NCBI GenBank assembly: GCA_016709305.1
Contig: JADJNA010000016.1
Location: 1 to 64,000, forward strand
Length of the DNA: 64,000 nucleotides
From: Candidatus Villigracilis saccharophilus
GTDB taxonomy: Bacteria > Chloroflexota > Anaerolineae > Anaerolineales > Villigracilaceae
Direction: 5' to 3'
The notes below the pieces were generated by a model that was given only the letters and a program-made list of their open reading frames with translations, was not told the origin of the DNA and searched no databases. The stretch's first letter is position 1. The number at the start of each line of letters is the position of its first letter. Below are positions 44,226 to 52,095 of this stretch, one piece after another. The translations under genes were made by a program, and so were the position numbers.

Positions 44226-45527
44226 TCACCATTTAAGTACAATCGCCGCAACTGTAAAGACTGAGGCAATTACAATGAAAACTGAAGCCGCAGTGGTGAA
44301 GTTTTTCTGAAAACTGTTATTAACATGCAACCCCATCAATTTTTTACTGCTGGTTAATTTAATGAGATAGAAGAATACCAGCGGTAGGATCATGGCGTTC
44401 AACGTCTGCGTGGCAATCGCAAAATGGAAAAGCGAGATGCCGGGTATGGTCGTAATTAACGCCGCGACTACCAATTGCACGATGAAGAGAATATAAAAGG
44501 TTTTGCTCTTCTGGAAGTCTGTATCGAGACTGCCGGATAAACCGAAGAATTCAGAGAAGGCGTATGCTGTTGAAAGCGGAACAATGACAAGCCCCATGAA
44601 TGCCGCAGCAAGCAGACCAACCGCAAAGAGTTCGCTGGCGAGTTCTCCCGCAAACGGGCGGATCGCAAGCGCCGCCTGCTCACCAGACTGGAGCTGGATC
44701 CCGCCGACGCCATAGCCATGCGAATTTAGCGCGGCGGCAGTAGCGACGATCATAAAGAACGAGAAAAAATCGGTCAGTAACGCGCCCCAATATGTTTCAA
44801 ATTGAGAATACTTTAGCGTGTCCTTATCCATCTTTTTATCAAAGGCAAAACTGCTGATAAAGAATTGTCCCCACGGGGTTATGGTGGTCCCAAGAACGCC
44901 CATGCCGATCACCAAATAACTGACGAGGTATTTGGATGTCCATGAAACACCATTGGGATATACCAAGTTGCTCAGCGCCAAACTCCAATCGGGGTTGGCT
45001 TTGACTGCGGAAATAATATAGGTGACATAAAATAACGAAACGACCAGCATGATGCTCTGCGTTAATTTGTAATTGCCTTTGGTAATAAATACAAACGCGA
45101 TCAACAGCATTCCGATCACAAAAGGCGTGGCTGGAATATTCAACATTCCACTGACCGTCCGAATGGCGGAGACCTCAGTCGTGATCGTGCCGAGATTGGC
45201 GATCATTAATCCAACAAAAATGAACAACGAGACTTTGACACCGTATTTTTCGCGGATCAAATCCGCCAGGCCGCGGCGAGTGACCAGCGTCAGGCGCATC
45301 CCCATTTCCTGTGTGACAGCCAGCAGAAAAGTAATGATCAGCAAGGGGAACAGGATCGGGTAGCCAAGTGTCGCGCCGGCAATGGAATAGGTTGCAACGC
45401 CGCCAGCGTCATTATCTGCCATGGCTGCAATGGTCGCGGGGCCAAACACCGACAGGATCACAGCCGTGCGCCGCACCCAGCGGTTTGCCCGCCACTTTTC
45501 ACGCAGGGAGGTAAATAATTGAATCAT
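44226..45527 (-). CDS. NRAMP-family transporter with altered metal-site motifs (Mg2+-type candidate)
   Basis: A 433-residue protein with about eleven helices and the NRAMP fold. The TM1 motif, DPGN in Mn/Fe NRAMPs, is here DNDAGG (MADNDAGGVATYSIAGA), and the TM6 MPH motif is replaced by TTITPWGQ, removing the methionine that favours transition metals. Loss of this Met is reported for NRAMP-related Mg2+ transporters. The start overlaps the stop of the upstream PRC/MgtE_N/CBS gene by ATGA, so translation is coupled. I infer a Mg2+ role from the motifs and neighbours; Mn2+ cannot be excluded. Confidence 0.8.
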   Translation of the reverse strand: MIQLFTSLREKWRANRWVRRTAVILSVFGPATIAAMADNDAGGVATYSIAGATLGYPILFPLLIITFLLAVTQEMGMRLTLVTRRGLADLIREKYGVKVSLFIFVGLMIANLGTITTEVSAIRTVSGMLNIPATPFVIGMLLIAFVFITKGNYKLTQSIMLVVSLFYVTYIISAVKANPDWSLALSNLVYPNGVSWTSKYLVSYLVIGMGVLGTTITPWGQFFISSFAFDKKMDKDTLKYSQFETYWGALLTDFFSFFMIVATAAALNSHGYGVGGIQLQSGEQAALAIRPFAGELASELFAVGLLAAAFMGLVIVPLSTAYAFSEFFGLSGSLDTDFQKSKTFYILFIVQLVVAALITTIPGISLFHFAIATQTLNAMILPLVFFYLIKLTSSKKLMGLHVNNSFQKNFTTAASVFIVIASVFTVAAIVLKW

Positions 45528-46789
45528 TCGAGCGCACCAAAGAAATGCGGCAGACGTTTCTTCCAGGCGGTGGGCAGGATCTTATCAAGTGCATCATCAG
45601 AGGTGACAATACCATGCATACGGTTTTCAGAATCTACAACCGGCACGGCGATCAGATTATATTTGGCGACGATCTGAGCGATCTCGTTCTGTTCCGTGTC
45701 CAATTCCACACTGACGACACGCTTATGCATAAATTCAGTGATGGGTGTTTCAGGCTGGGCAATGATCAAATCACTAAGCGAGAAAACGCCGATCAAGCGC
45801 TCCTCTTCATCGGTAACATAAACATAATAGACCAATTCGGCTTCTTCACCCACCTTGCGTAAGTGCTCAATGGTTTGTGCCGCGTTCATATTCGGCAGGA
45901 CCGAGACATACTCAGTGGTCATTAGACCACCGGCTGTATCCTCTTCATAACGCAGCAACTCACGAACCTCGTCCGCCTCTTCGGTTTCCATCAATTTGAG
46001 CAAATCCTGGCGGCGGGCGTCAGGCAATTCGGCCAGCAAGTCTGTGGCTTCGTCGGGCGACATTTCTTCGAGGACATCAGCCATGGTCTCATCCGAAAAG
46101 TGCTCGATGATACTGGCTTGAAAGTCCGGCTCAACTTCTTCAAGTGTTTCCGCCAGCTGCTTAATATCAAGTTTGTGAAGGATCTCGCCATGTTCAGCGC
46201 GGCTAAGGTTGGAAATGATCTCGGCGATATCAGAAGGATGCAGGTCGGCAAGTTTTTCCGCCGGGACCTTCAAGCGCATGGACTGGTCATGCGTCAAAGG
46301 CTCGACAAACTCCCAGGAAATGGTACCCTCTGACAGGTCTGCTTTGAAGCGCTGAGCTGCCCAACGTCCGAGTTTCTCCAATCCAATACGGCGCATGATC
46401 CCTAGAACCCCAATATCCACATTACTAATGACCACATTCCCGTTAACACGCACCAGCTCTATATCGTTGACACGCACCACGCGCGCATCATCGGTATCTA
46501 TGATCTGCTGATCGAGAACATCTTCAACAAGGCGAATATCACTCTCGCGCGACTCGTATTTTGGAATATCGACCGCGGGCCGCTTTAAAGGAATTGCCGC
46601 AGAGAGCAACGCCGCAAGATCGGAATAAGGCAGGGTAATATCACCATCCGAACCATGCACGATGATCGCATCCACAACAGGATGCGAGAATTCGGCATAG
46701 GTGCGCGCAATCAGATCTTTTAGCACGCCAATTCGAGTGCCATCATAATCAGTTACGGGGCGTCCGATGAGTTCGCTGATAAAAGCCAT
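45524..46789 (-). CDS. Soluble PRC-barrel/MgtE_N/CBS-pair protein, regulator of the NRAMP-like transporter
   Basis: A 421-residue cytoplasmic protein. Residues 1-75 are a PRC barrel (ELIGRPVTDYDGTRIGVLKD), a second similar unit follows (about 105-160), residues about 190-300 are an MgtE_N superhelix (PSDIAEIISNLSRAEHGEIL, FSDETMADVLEEMSPDEATD) and residues about 300-410 are two CBS domains. In MgtE this MgtE_N-CBS part senses Mg2+ and gates the channel; here no channel is attached and the NRAMP-like gene overlaps its stop by ATGA, so it probably gates or senses for that transporter. AAAGGAGTTGACT precedes ATG 46789. Confidence 0.85.
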   Translation of the reverse strand: MAFISELIGRPVTDYDGTRIGVLKDLIARTYAEFSHPVVDAIIVHGSDGDITLPYSDLAALLSAAIPLKRPAVDIPKYESRESDIRLVEDVLDQQIIDTDDARVVRVNDIELVRVNGNVVISNVDIGVLGIMRRIGLEKLGRWAAQRFKADLSEGTISWEFVEPLTHDQSMRLKVPAEKLADLHPSDIAEIISNLSRAEHGEILHKLDIKQLAETLEEVEPDFQASIIEHFSDETMADVLEEMSPDEATDLLAELPDARRQDLLKLMETEEADEVRELLRYEEDTAGGLMTTEYVSVLPNMNAAQTIEHLRKVGEEAELVYYVYVTDEEERLIGVFSLSDLIIAQPETPITEFMHKRVVSVELDTEQNEIAQIVAKYNLIAVPVVDSENRMHGIVTSDDALDKILPTAWKKRLPHFFGALE

Positions 46790-46810
46790 AGTCAACTCCT
46801 TTTTATAAAA

Positions 46811-46843
46811 CAAAAACCACCTTGGGGCATTCTCCAAAGGTGG
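46811..46843 (-). terminator. Leader terminator upstream of the PRC/MgtE_N/CBS gene
   Basis: On the minus strand CCACCTT (46843-46837) pairs with AAGGTGG (46823-46817), followed by TTTTTG. It lies between a short leader ORF and the ribosome-binding site of the magnesium cassette, so it would end transcription before the structural genes unless overcome, as expected of an attenuator. Confidence 0.75.
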
Positions 46844-46873
46844 CGATTGACTCACGTGGAAATAACTGTCTAT

Positions 46874-47008
46874 TTACTCTTGCCGCGCAGAAAGGATAGT
46901 GAGGCGCACAGGAATACAATTGACTTGCATGTGAGACATTCGCATTTCAGAGAAATTAAAACGAAACAACAACAGACGACTTAAATGGTCATCCGCATCC
47001 ACGGCCAT
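46874..47008 (-). CDS. Short leader ORF of the magnesium-type transport cassette
   Basis: A 42-44 codon frame with one of the strongest ribosome-binding sites in the window (AAAAGGAGGTG, 47020-47009). It may start at GTG 47002 (eight bases from GGAGG) or ATG 47008. The peptide opens MDADDHLSRLLLFRFNF and ends CIPVRLTILSARQE. It stops 31 bases before the leader terminator. Position and size suggest a regulatory leader peptide that couples ribosome movement to attenuation; no match to the known Mg2+ leader mgtL is seen. Confidence 0.55.
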   Translation of the reverse strand: MAVDADDHLSRLLLFRFNFSEMRMSHMQVNCIPVRLTILSARQE

Positions 47009-47139
47009 CACCTCCTTTTGGGGTTGAGATTGAATAATTATCATAAGAACCGTTTTGTTTATACTCCCGCCAAATAGAATCCGTCAAGAGCGAAAAGAAT
47101 AGGGTAATCTCATTTGAAAAAAATACCTAAAAATAACAA

Positions 47140-47285
47140 TGTCGCTGCGAGCCATGCGGTTTTCGCGGCGACACCTGCGCTGCACGCCAGTACAGTGAGC
47201 TTTATCCAATCAAATGGATTTTTCTCGTTGATCGAGAGATTGCTTTGGGCTATCATCCTCGCAAAGACATGACCTGGCATTCTTG
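47140..47285. repeat. Degenerate intergenic palindromic repeats
   Basis: TGTCGCTGCGAG...CGCGGCGACA near 47140-47173 is an inverted pair, and about 47222-47275 carries GAGAGATTGCTTTGGGC and CCTCGCAAAGACATGA, a worn copy of the GTCATTGCGAGGAG...AAGCAATCTC family seen at 18291 and 53901. No gene lies in this stretch. Confidence 0.5.
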
Positions 47286-47395
47286 ACGCTTAAAAAATCC
47301 AAATGCGATTGCCCTAGGGAAAAGAAAGGGGCAAAAAACATGAGCGGAGCTTGTAAAATTATGAAGTTTTATGTGGACTTCCGAATTCAGCATTA

Positions 47396-47414
47396 ATTAT
47401 ATATAATATATAAT
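47396..47414. promoter_or_regulatory. Palindromic operator/promoter before the GntR gene
   Basis: ATTATATAT-A-ATATATAAT is a perfect 9+1+9 palindrome ending one base before the GntR start codon. It contains two TATAAT sequences; with TATAAT at 47402-47407 a start at or beside the ATG (a leaderless message) is likely, and no ribosome-binding site is visible. A palindrome over the -10 region of a regulator gene is a natural autoregulatory site. Confidence 0.5.
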
Positions 47415-47415
47415 C

Positions 47416-48159
47416 ATGGTATCAAACATTGAAAAAGAAATAAGTCACAAACCTTTGAAGGATGAAATCTACGACGCGCTCCATCGTCAGATCATCGCGG
47501 GTAAATATGGACCTGGTGATTGGCTGCGCCAGGACGACATCGCCACCCAAATGGGCGTCAGCATGACTCCCGTGCGGGAAGCGCTTGACCTGCTTGTAGC
47601 AGCCGGACTTGCGGAACGTGTGCCCTACCGCGGCGTGCGCGTCCGCGAAATGTCTGCCAAAGACGTGGCAGATGCGTATGGTTTGAGACTCATTTTAGAA
47701 GCCATTACCGCAAGAGAAGCAGCGCTACATATTACACCCGAGCAGATATCCAATCTTGAAAAAAAAATGGATGAGATGAAGAAGCATGTCAAACTAAATG
47801 AGATGCCTCAGGAACGGCAATTAAGCCGCGAATTCCATTCCGCCATAGCAGAGGCCTCAGGTAATGACCTGCTTGCAAAAGTATACGCAGTCGTTGCCAA
47901 CGCATTTCCAGACTGGTTATTATATGAAGCCCTGTACCGCAAACCAGAGCTGCTCGCGGGAAGCGTAAGCCAAACTTATGAAGAACATACCGCCATTATG
48001 GACGCGCTCATTAATGGCAACGCTGACAAAGCCGTGCAAAAATCCATCGAGCATGTTCTGGACTCGGGCAGATGGCTGGAAGAATATCTCAACATCCCGT
48101 CCGAATTGTTAAGAGAAAAAGAAAAGCAAGTATTTCACTTGATCAAGAAATCAAAATAG
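47416..48159 (+). CDS. GntR-family regulator (FCD/FadR subfamily)
   Basis: A 247-residue repressor. Residues about 10-80 form the winged helix (LRQDDIATQMGVSMTPVREA, AERVPYRGVRVREM). The C-terminal FCD domain (about 90-225) is all-helical with SREFHSAIAEASGND and HTAIMDALINGNADKAV supplying the His and Asp metal/ligand positions. FCD regulators sense small carboxylates or amino-acid-like compounds. It is the first gene of the methyltransferase cluster; its stop overlaps the ribosome-binding site of the corrinoid protein gene, so it is likely the pathway regulator. Confidence 0.9.
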   Translation: MVSNIEKEISHKPLKDEIYDALHRQIIAGKYGPGDWLRQDDIATQMGVSMTPVREALDLLVAAGLAERVPYRGVRVREMSAKDVADAYGLRLILEAITAREAALHITPEQISNLEKKMDEMKKHVKLNEMPQERQLSREFHSAIAEASGNDLLAKVYAVVANAFPDWLLYEALYRKPELLAGSVSQTYEEHTAIMDALINGNADKAVQKSIEHVLDSGRWLEEYLNIPSELLREKEKQVFHLIKKSK

Positions 48160-48167
48160 GAGGCACT

Positions 48168-48824
48168 ATGTCAGAAGAAATGTACAAACAGATGGCGCAA
48201 TGCATTATTGACGGCGATTCGGATATCGCCATTGACCTTGCGAAGAAATCCATCGAATTGGGAATGCACCCGTTGGATACGATCACAAAAGGCTTCGTGA
48301 TCGGAGTGAACTATATCGGCGATCAATTCGGACTGGGCGAAGCATTCCTGCCTGAACTGGTGATGGCTGGTGAAGCGATGAAGGCAGCGGTTGCCGTTTT
48401 GGAGCCTGAATTGCTCAAGCTCGGCGAAGCCCGCGAGATGCTGGGGCGCGTTGTCCTTGCAACTGTCGAAGGCGATATTCACGAGATCGGCAAGACCCTC
48501 GTCGGCACGATGCTGAGCGCGTCTGGATTTGAAGTCGTTGACCTCGGTGTGGATCAACCCGCAGACAAGATCATCGGCAAGGCGCTTGAGATCAATGCCA
48601 ACCTGATCGGCATGAGCGCGCTTTTAACTACCACCATGGTACGTCAGCGCGAAGTGATTGAAGAGTTGGATAAGGAAGGCTTGCGCCCGCGCATCAAGGT
48701 GATGGTTGGCGGTGCGCCGATCACACGTGACTGGGTCACAAAGATCAAGGCCGACGGGTATTCAGAAGACGCGATCGGCGCAGTGAAGGTCGCCAAGGAA
48801 TTGGTCGGCAAGTCAGATCAATAA
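48168..48824 (+). CDS. Corrinoid protein (MtbC/MttC/MtqC type)
   Basis: A 218-residue methyl carrier. Residues 1-85 are the helical cap, and residues about 90-215 the B12-binding Rossmann domain with the lower axial histidine in GDIHEIGKTLVG, the SALLTTT motif and GGAPIT. It is methylated on cobalt by an MttB-type protein and demethylated by a methyltransferase (here probably the gene at 56806). GGAGGCACT precedes ATG 48168. It is the only corrinoid carrier in the cluster, so all three MttB-like enzymes are expected to use it. Confidence 0.92.
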   Translation: MSEEMYKQMAQCIIDGDSDIAIDLAKKSIELGMHPLDTITKGFVIGVNYIGDQFGLGEAFLPELVMAGEAMKAAVAVLEPELLKLGEAREMLGRVVLATVEGDIHEIGKTLVGTMLSASGFEVVDLGVDQPADKIIGKALEINANLIGMSALLTTTMVRQREVIEELDKEGLRPRIKVMVGGAPITRDWVTKIKADGYSEDAIGAVKVAKELVGKSDQ

Positions 48825-48837
48825 TAAAAAAAAAGCC

Positions 48838-48935
48838 CTTAAACCACAGAGGATACGAAGTAGCACAAAGGCAGGAGTAATTTGCAAGAAGGTTATCCTT
48901 CGTGTTCCTTAGTGCCCTTCGTGGTTGAGAAATAC
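48838..48935. repeat. Inverted repeat of the ACCACAAAGG family
   Basis: AACCACAGAGGATACGAAG at the left and CCTTCGTGGTT at the right can pair, with inner CTTCGTGTTCCTTAG. A related element lies at 56694-56757 and a fragment at about 1890-1917. It sits within the methyltransferase cluster between the corrinoid and first MttB genes. Confidence 0.6.
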
Positions 48936-48985
48936 ACTTAGAACAACCAGAGAGAGCAGCGAGACATAAAGCCTCGGGAGGGACT

Positions 48986-50437
48986 ATGTCTTCAAAAAAT
49001 ATAAAGACCATCAGCAACCCAAAACTAAAGTTGGAAGTGCTGACCAAAGAAGAAGTAATTAAGATTCACGAAGCGACTTTACAGATCATTGAAAAGGTCG
49101 GCGTGAGGTTTCCATCCAAGCGCGCGCTGGAGATTTGGGCGGCCAACGGCGCGGAAGTGGATTATGAAAAGAAGATCGTGCGCGTCAAACCGCACATCAT
49201 CGAAGATGCGATCAAAAAAGCTCCGCCAGCCTATAAACTCGCGGCGCGCGACCCGCAGCAGGATCTACAGCTTGACGGAAACCATGTCAACCTCGGAACA
49301 GACGGCTGCGGCGTGGAAGTGATCGACATCCACACAGGCGAGAAGCGGACGTCATGTTTGCAGGATGTGCGCGATATTGCGCGAGTGGCGGACGCAACCG
49401 AAGAAGTGGCTTTCCATTGGGTCGCTGTTTCGGCGCAAGATGCGCCGGTAGAAGCCCGCGGACTTCACGAACTTAAAGCCGTTTGGGAGAATTCGACCAA
49501 ACACGTGCAGACCGAATCCGTGTACAACGTGGAAGAAGCCAAAGCCGCGATCGAGATGGCAGCGCTGATCGTGGGCGGCAAGGATAAACTGCGCGAGCGG
49601 CCAGTGCTTTCGCTCATGCAATGCACCGCACCCCCGCTCGGTCATGACGGCGGAAGTTTGGATGCCGCCTTGCTTGCCGCAGAAGTTGGAATCCCAACGG
49701 GATTTATGACCATGGCAGCTTGCGCAACAACCGGTCCCACCACGATGGCAGGCAATCTCGCAGTCGGCAACGCGGAAGTGATCGCGGGGACAGCGCTATT
49801 ACAACTAGCCTTCCCAGGCGCACCTGTCTTTTACGCGGCAGCGCAAACTGCCTCGGATCTGAAGACGGGTGCATATACTGGCGGCGGGCCAGAGGATTTT
49901 CTCTTCGGAGCAGCAACCAACATCCTAGCAGATTTTTATAATATTCCGCTGTCGATGGGATCCTTTGCCACAGGCGCGAAAGAACCCAACTGGCAGGCGG
50001 GACTCGAAGGAAGTTTATCCACTTTCATGGCAAGCGTCGTCATGTCCGACATGCTGCTCGGGTGCGGATTCCTGCACGGCAGCCGCATCTGGTCATTTGC
50101 CGAGATGCTAATGGACTGCGAAATTTTCTCCATCGTGCACAAGATGATGGAAGGAATTGTGGTTAATGAGGAAACACTCGCCCTGGATACGATTGCGGCT
50201 GTCGGCCCTGGCAGTCACTACCTGGGTCAAAAACACACCCGCAAGCACATGCGTGAATTGTTCATGCCAAAATTCATGGACAGACGCCCTTACTCTGAAT
50301 GGGAAACAAAGAAAGATGACGCGCGTGATTGGGCTGTTGCAAAAGCACGCAAGACCCTGAAGGAACATCAGCCTGATCCATTAGATGAAAATATCCGCAA
50401 GGAAATGGATCGAATTATAAAATCGGTCGAGAATTAA
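48986..50437 (+). CDS. Non-pyrrolysine MttB-family methyltransferase 1
   Basis: A 483-residue member of the trimethylamine methyltransferase (MttB) superfamily with a TIM-barrel fold. It opens LTKEEVIKIHEATLQIIEKV, contains MAACATTGPTTMAGNLAVGNAE and ends with the conserved YLGQKHTRKHMRELFMPKF segment. The frame has no internal TAG and ends in TAA, so no pyrrolysine is used; such homologues demethylate quaternary amines, for example MtgB on glycine betaine, rather than trimethylamine. GGGAGGGACT precedes the start. The exact substrate is not predictable. It would methylate the corrinoid protein encoded upstream. Confidence 0.9.
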   Translation: MSSKNIKTISNPKLKLEVLTKEEVIKIHEATLQIIEKVGVRFPSKRALEIWAANGAEVDYEKKIVRVKPHIIEDAIKKAPPAYKLAARDPQQDLQLDGNHVNLGTDGCGVEVIDIHTGEKRTSCLQDVRDIARVADATEEVAFHWVAVSAQDAPVEARGLHELKAVWENSTKHVQTESVYNVEEAKAAIEMAALIVGGKDKLRERPVLSLMQCTAPPLGHDGGSLDAALLAAEVGIPTGFMTMAACATTGPTTMAGNLAVGNAEVIAGTALLQLAFPGAPVFYAAAQTASDLKTGAYTGGGPEDFLFGAATNILADFYNIPLSMGSFATGAKEPNWQAGLEGSLSTFMASVVMSDMLLGCGFLHGSRIWSFAEMLMDCEIFSIVHKMMEGIVVNEETLALDTIAAVGPGSHYLGQKHTRKHMRELFMPKFMDRRPYSEWETKKDDARDWAVAKARKTLKEHQPDPLDENIRKEMDRIIKSVEN

Positions 50438-50559
50438 AAACTTGTGTGTTTAATAGTTCAATGGTTTGAAAGTTTAAACGTTGGAAGGTTTAAAAGTTAA
50501 ATGCGCACAAACATCTAACCCTGCAAACCTGCCTACCCGTAAACCCAAAAAGGTGACCC
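50438..50559. other. Intergenic spacer with AT-rich direct repeats
   Basis: The spacer contains short repeats of the form GTTTGAAAGTTTAAAC / GGAAGGTTTAAAAG and no terminator. It separates two MttB-like genes of the same orientation. Confidence 0.4.
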
Positions 50560-52035
50560 ATGCAGCCAAAACTATCCCTACTTACTGACGAATTGATCGA
50601 ACGCATCCTAGACGAGGCTTATCAATTATTACTTAAGCCCGGTATCAAAGTGCAGAACGAGGAAGCGCGCAAGCTTCTTGCAGACGCGGGCGCACAGGTC
50701 GATGAAGAAACCATGGTCGTTCATATCCCGGCGCAAATTGCCAAGGCAGCGCTGCACACTGTCCCGAAGAAATTTCAACTCTTTGATTACGATGGCAATG
50801 TAATGGTCGAGTACGGCGGTGACACGGTCCAATTTGACCCTGGCTCTTCCGGGATCAGCGTACTTGACCCTGACACCCTCGAACAAAAAACCGCCGAAAC
50901 GCCAGACTTGATCCGTTTGCTTAAAGTCGCGGAACAACTCCCGCAGTACGACGCGCAATCCACCGCCGTCGTCTGCCACGATGTACCAAAAGAAATCCAC
51001 GACCTGTACCGCCTGTATCTTGTTCTGCTTCATTCAAAGAAACCGATCGTCACGGGCGCATTCAGCAACAAAAACATCCAGCACATGATCGACATGGTCG
51101 CCATCATGTCTGGCGGCGCGGATGCCCTGCGCAAGAAACCTCGCGCGATCTTTGATGTCTGTCCATCGCCGCCATTGATCTGGTCAAATTTTGGGGCTGG
51201 AAATTTGATCGCGCTGGCGCGCGCAGGCGTCCCAGCCGAGATCGTCTCGATGCCGCTCGCGGGAGCAGCAGCACCTGTCACATTGATCGGCGCGGTCACA
51301 CAACACGCGGCGGAATGCCTGGCGGGCATCACCATTCATCAGCTCGCAAAAGCAGGCGCTCCCATCGTTTGGGGTGGCGCACCCGCCATCTTCGATATGC
51401 GCAAAGGCGGCACGCCCATGGGCGCTGTGGAAACTGCAATGATCGACTCGTCCTATGCACAAGTCGGAAAGTCACTCGGCATGCCCACGCACGCATACAT
51501 GGGCGCAACAGATTCCAAGCGACTTGATATGCAGGCGGGACTTGAAAGCGGCATCACCGCCATGATCGGGGCATTAAGTGGCATCAACATGATTTCTGGT
51601 TCAGGCATGTTGGATTTCCTCCTTTGTCATAGCGCAGAAAAACTTGTGATTGACGCGGAAGGGGTTGCCATGGCTCAGCGCATGCTGCAAGGCATGAAAA
51701 TCCACACCGAAACACTCGCCACAGGTTTCTACGAGGGTGTCAACTTCAAAGGCGGCGACTTCTTGAAACAAAAGATCACCATGCAGCTCTTCCAAAAAGA
51801 ACAAAACATGCCCAGTGCAGTCATTGACCGAAACTCGATGCGCGGATGGAAGGAAGGCGGCTCGCTGGACACATTCGACCGTGCCAAGATCCGCGTGAAT
51901 CAACTGCTCGCTTCGTACCGCCGCCCCGAGTTGGATCCCGCCCAAGTGAGTCAACTCCACGCCTTTGTGTTGAATCTTGCTAAACAAGCCGGCGTCGAGT
52001 CCCTGCCTTTCATTGAAGACTTCGAACCCGCGTAA
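50560..52035 (+). CDS. Non-pyrrolysine MttB-family methyltransferase 2
   Basis: A 491-residue MttB homologue, more diverged: LTDELIERILDEAYQLLLKPGIKV at the start in the family pattern, central MPLAGAAAPVTLIGAVTQHA, and a C-terminal domain lacking the YLGQKHT segment seen in the other two. No in-frame TAG is present and the stop is TAA. AAGGTGACCC lies before the start. Its divergence suggests another substrate than copies 1 and 3. Confidence 0.88.
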   Translation: MQPKLSLLTDELIERILDEAYQLLLKPGIKVQNEEARKLLADAGAQVDEETMVVHIPAQIAKAALHTVPKKFQLFDYDGNVMVEYGGDTVQFDPGSSGISVLDPDTLEQKTAETPDLIRLLKVAEQLPQYDAQSTAVVCHDVPKEIHDLYRLYLVLLHSKKPIVTGAFSNKNIQHMIDMVAIMSGGADALRKKPRAIFDVCPSPPLIWSNFGAGNLIALARAGVPAEIVSMPLAGAAAPVTLIGAVTQHAAECLAGITIHQLAKAGAPIVWGGAPAIFDMRKGGTPMGAVETAMIDSSYAQVGKSLGMPTHAYMGATDSKRLDMQAGLESGITAMIGALSGINMISGSGMLDFLLCHSAEKLVIDAEGVAMAQRMLQGMKIHTETLATGFYEGVNFKGGDFLKQKITMQLFQKEQNMPSAVIDRNSMRGWKEGGSLDTFDRAKIRVNQLLASYRRPELDPAQVSQLHAFVLNLAKQAGVESLPFIEDFEPA

Positions 52036-52058
52036 TAGATTAAATCCAATCGTTCCAT

Positions 52059-52085
52059 GTAGCTCACGCTTGAGGCGTGAGCTAC
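52059..52085. repeat. Perfect hairpin between MttB 2 and the S9 peptidase gene
   Basis: GTAGCTCACGC pairs with GCGTGAGCTAC, 11 bp with a 5-base loop and no T run. It could be an intercistronic stabilising or attenuating hairpin or a small palindromic repeat. The peptidase start follows after ten bases. Confidence 0.75.
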
Positions 52086-52095
52086 GAGGTTAAAT

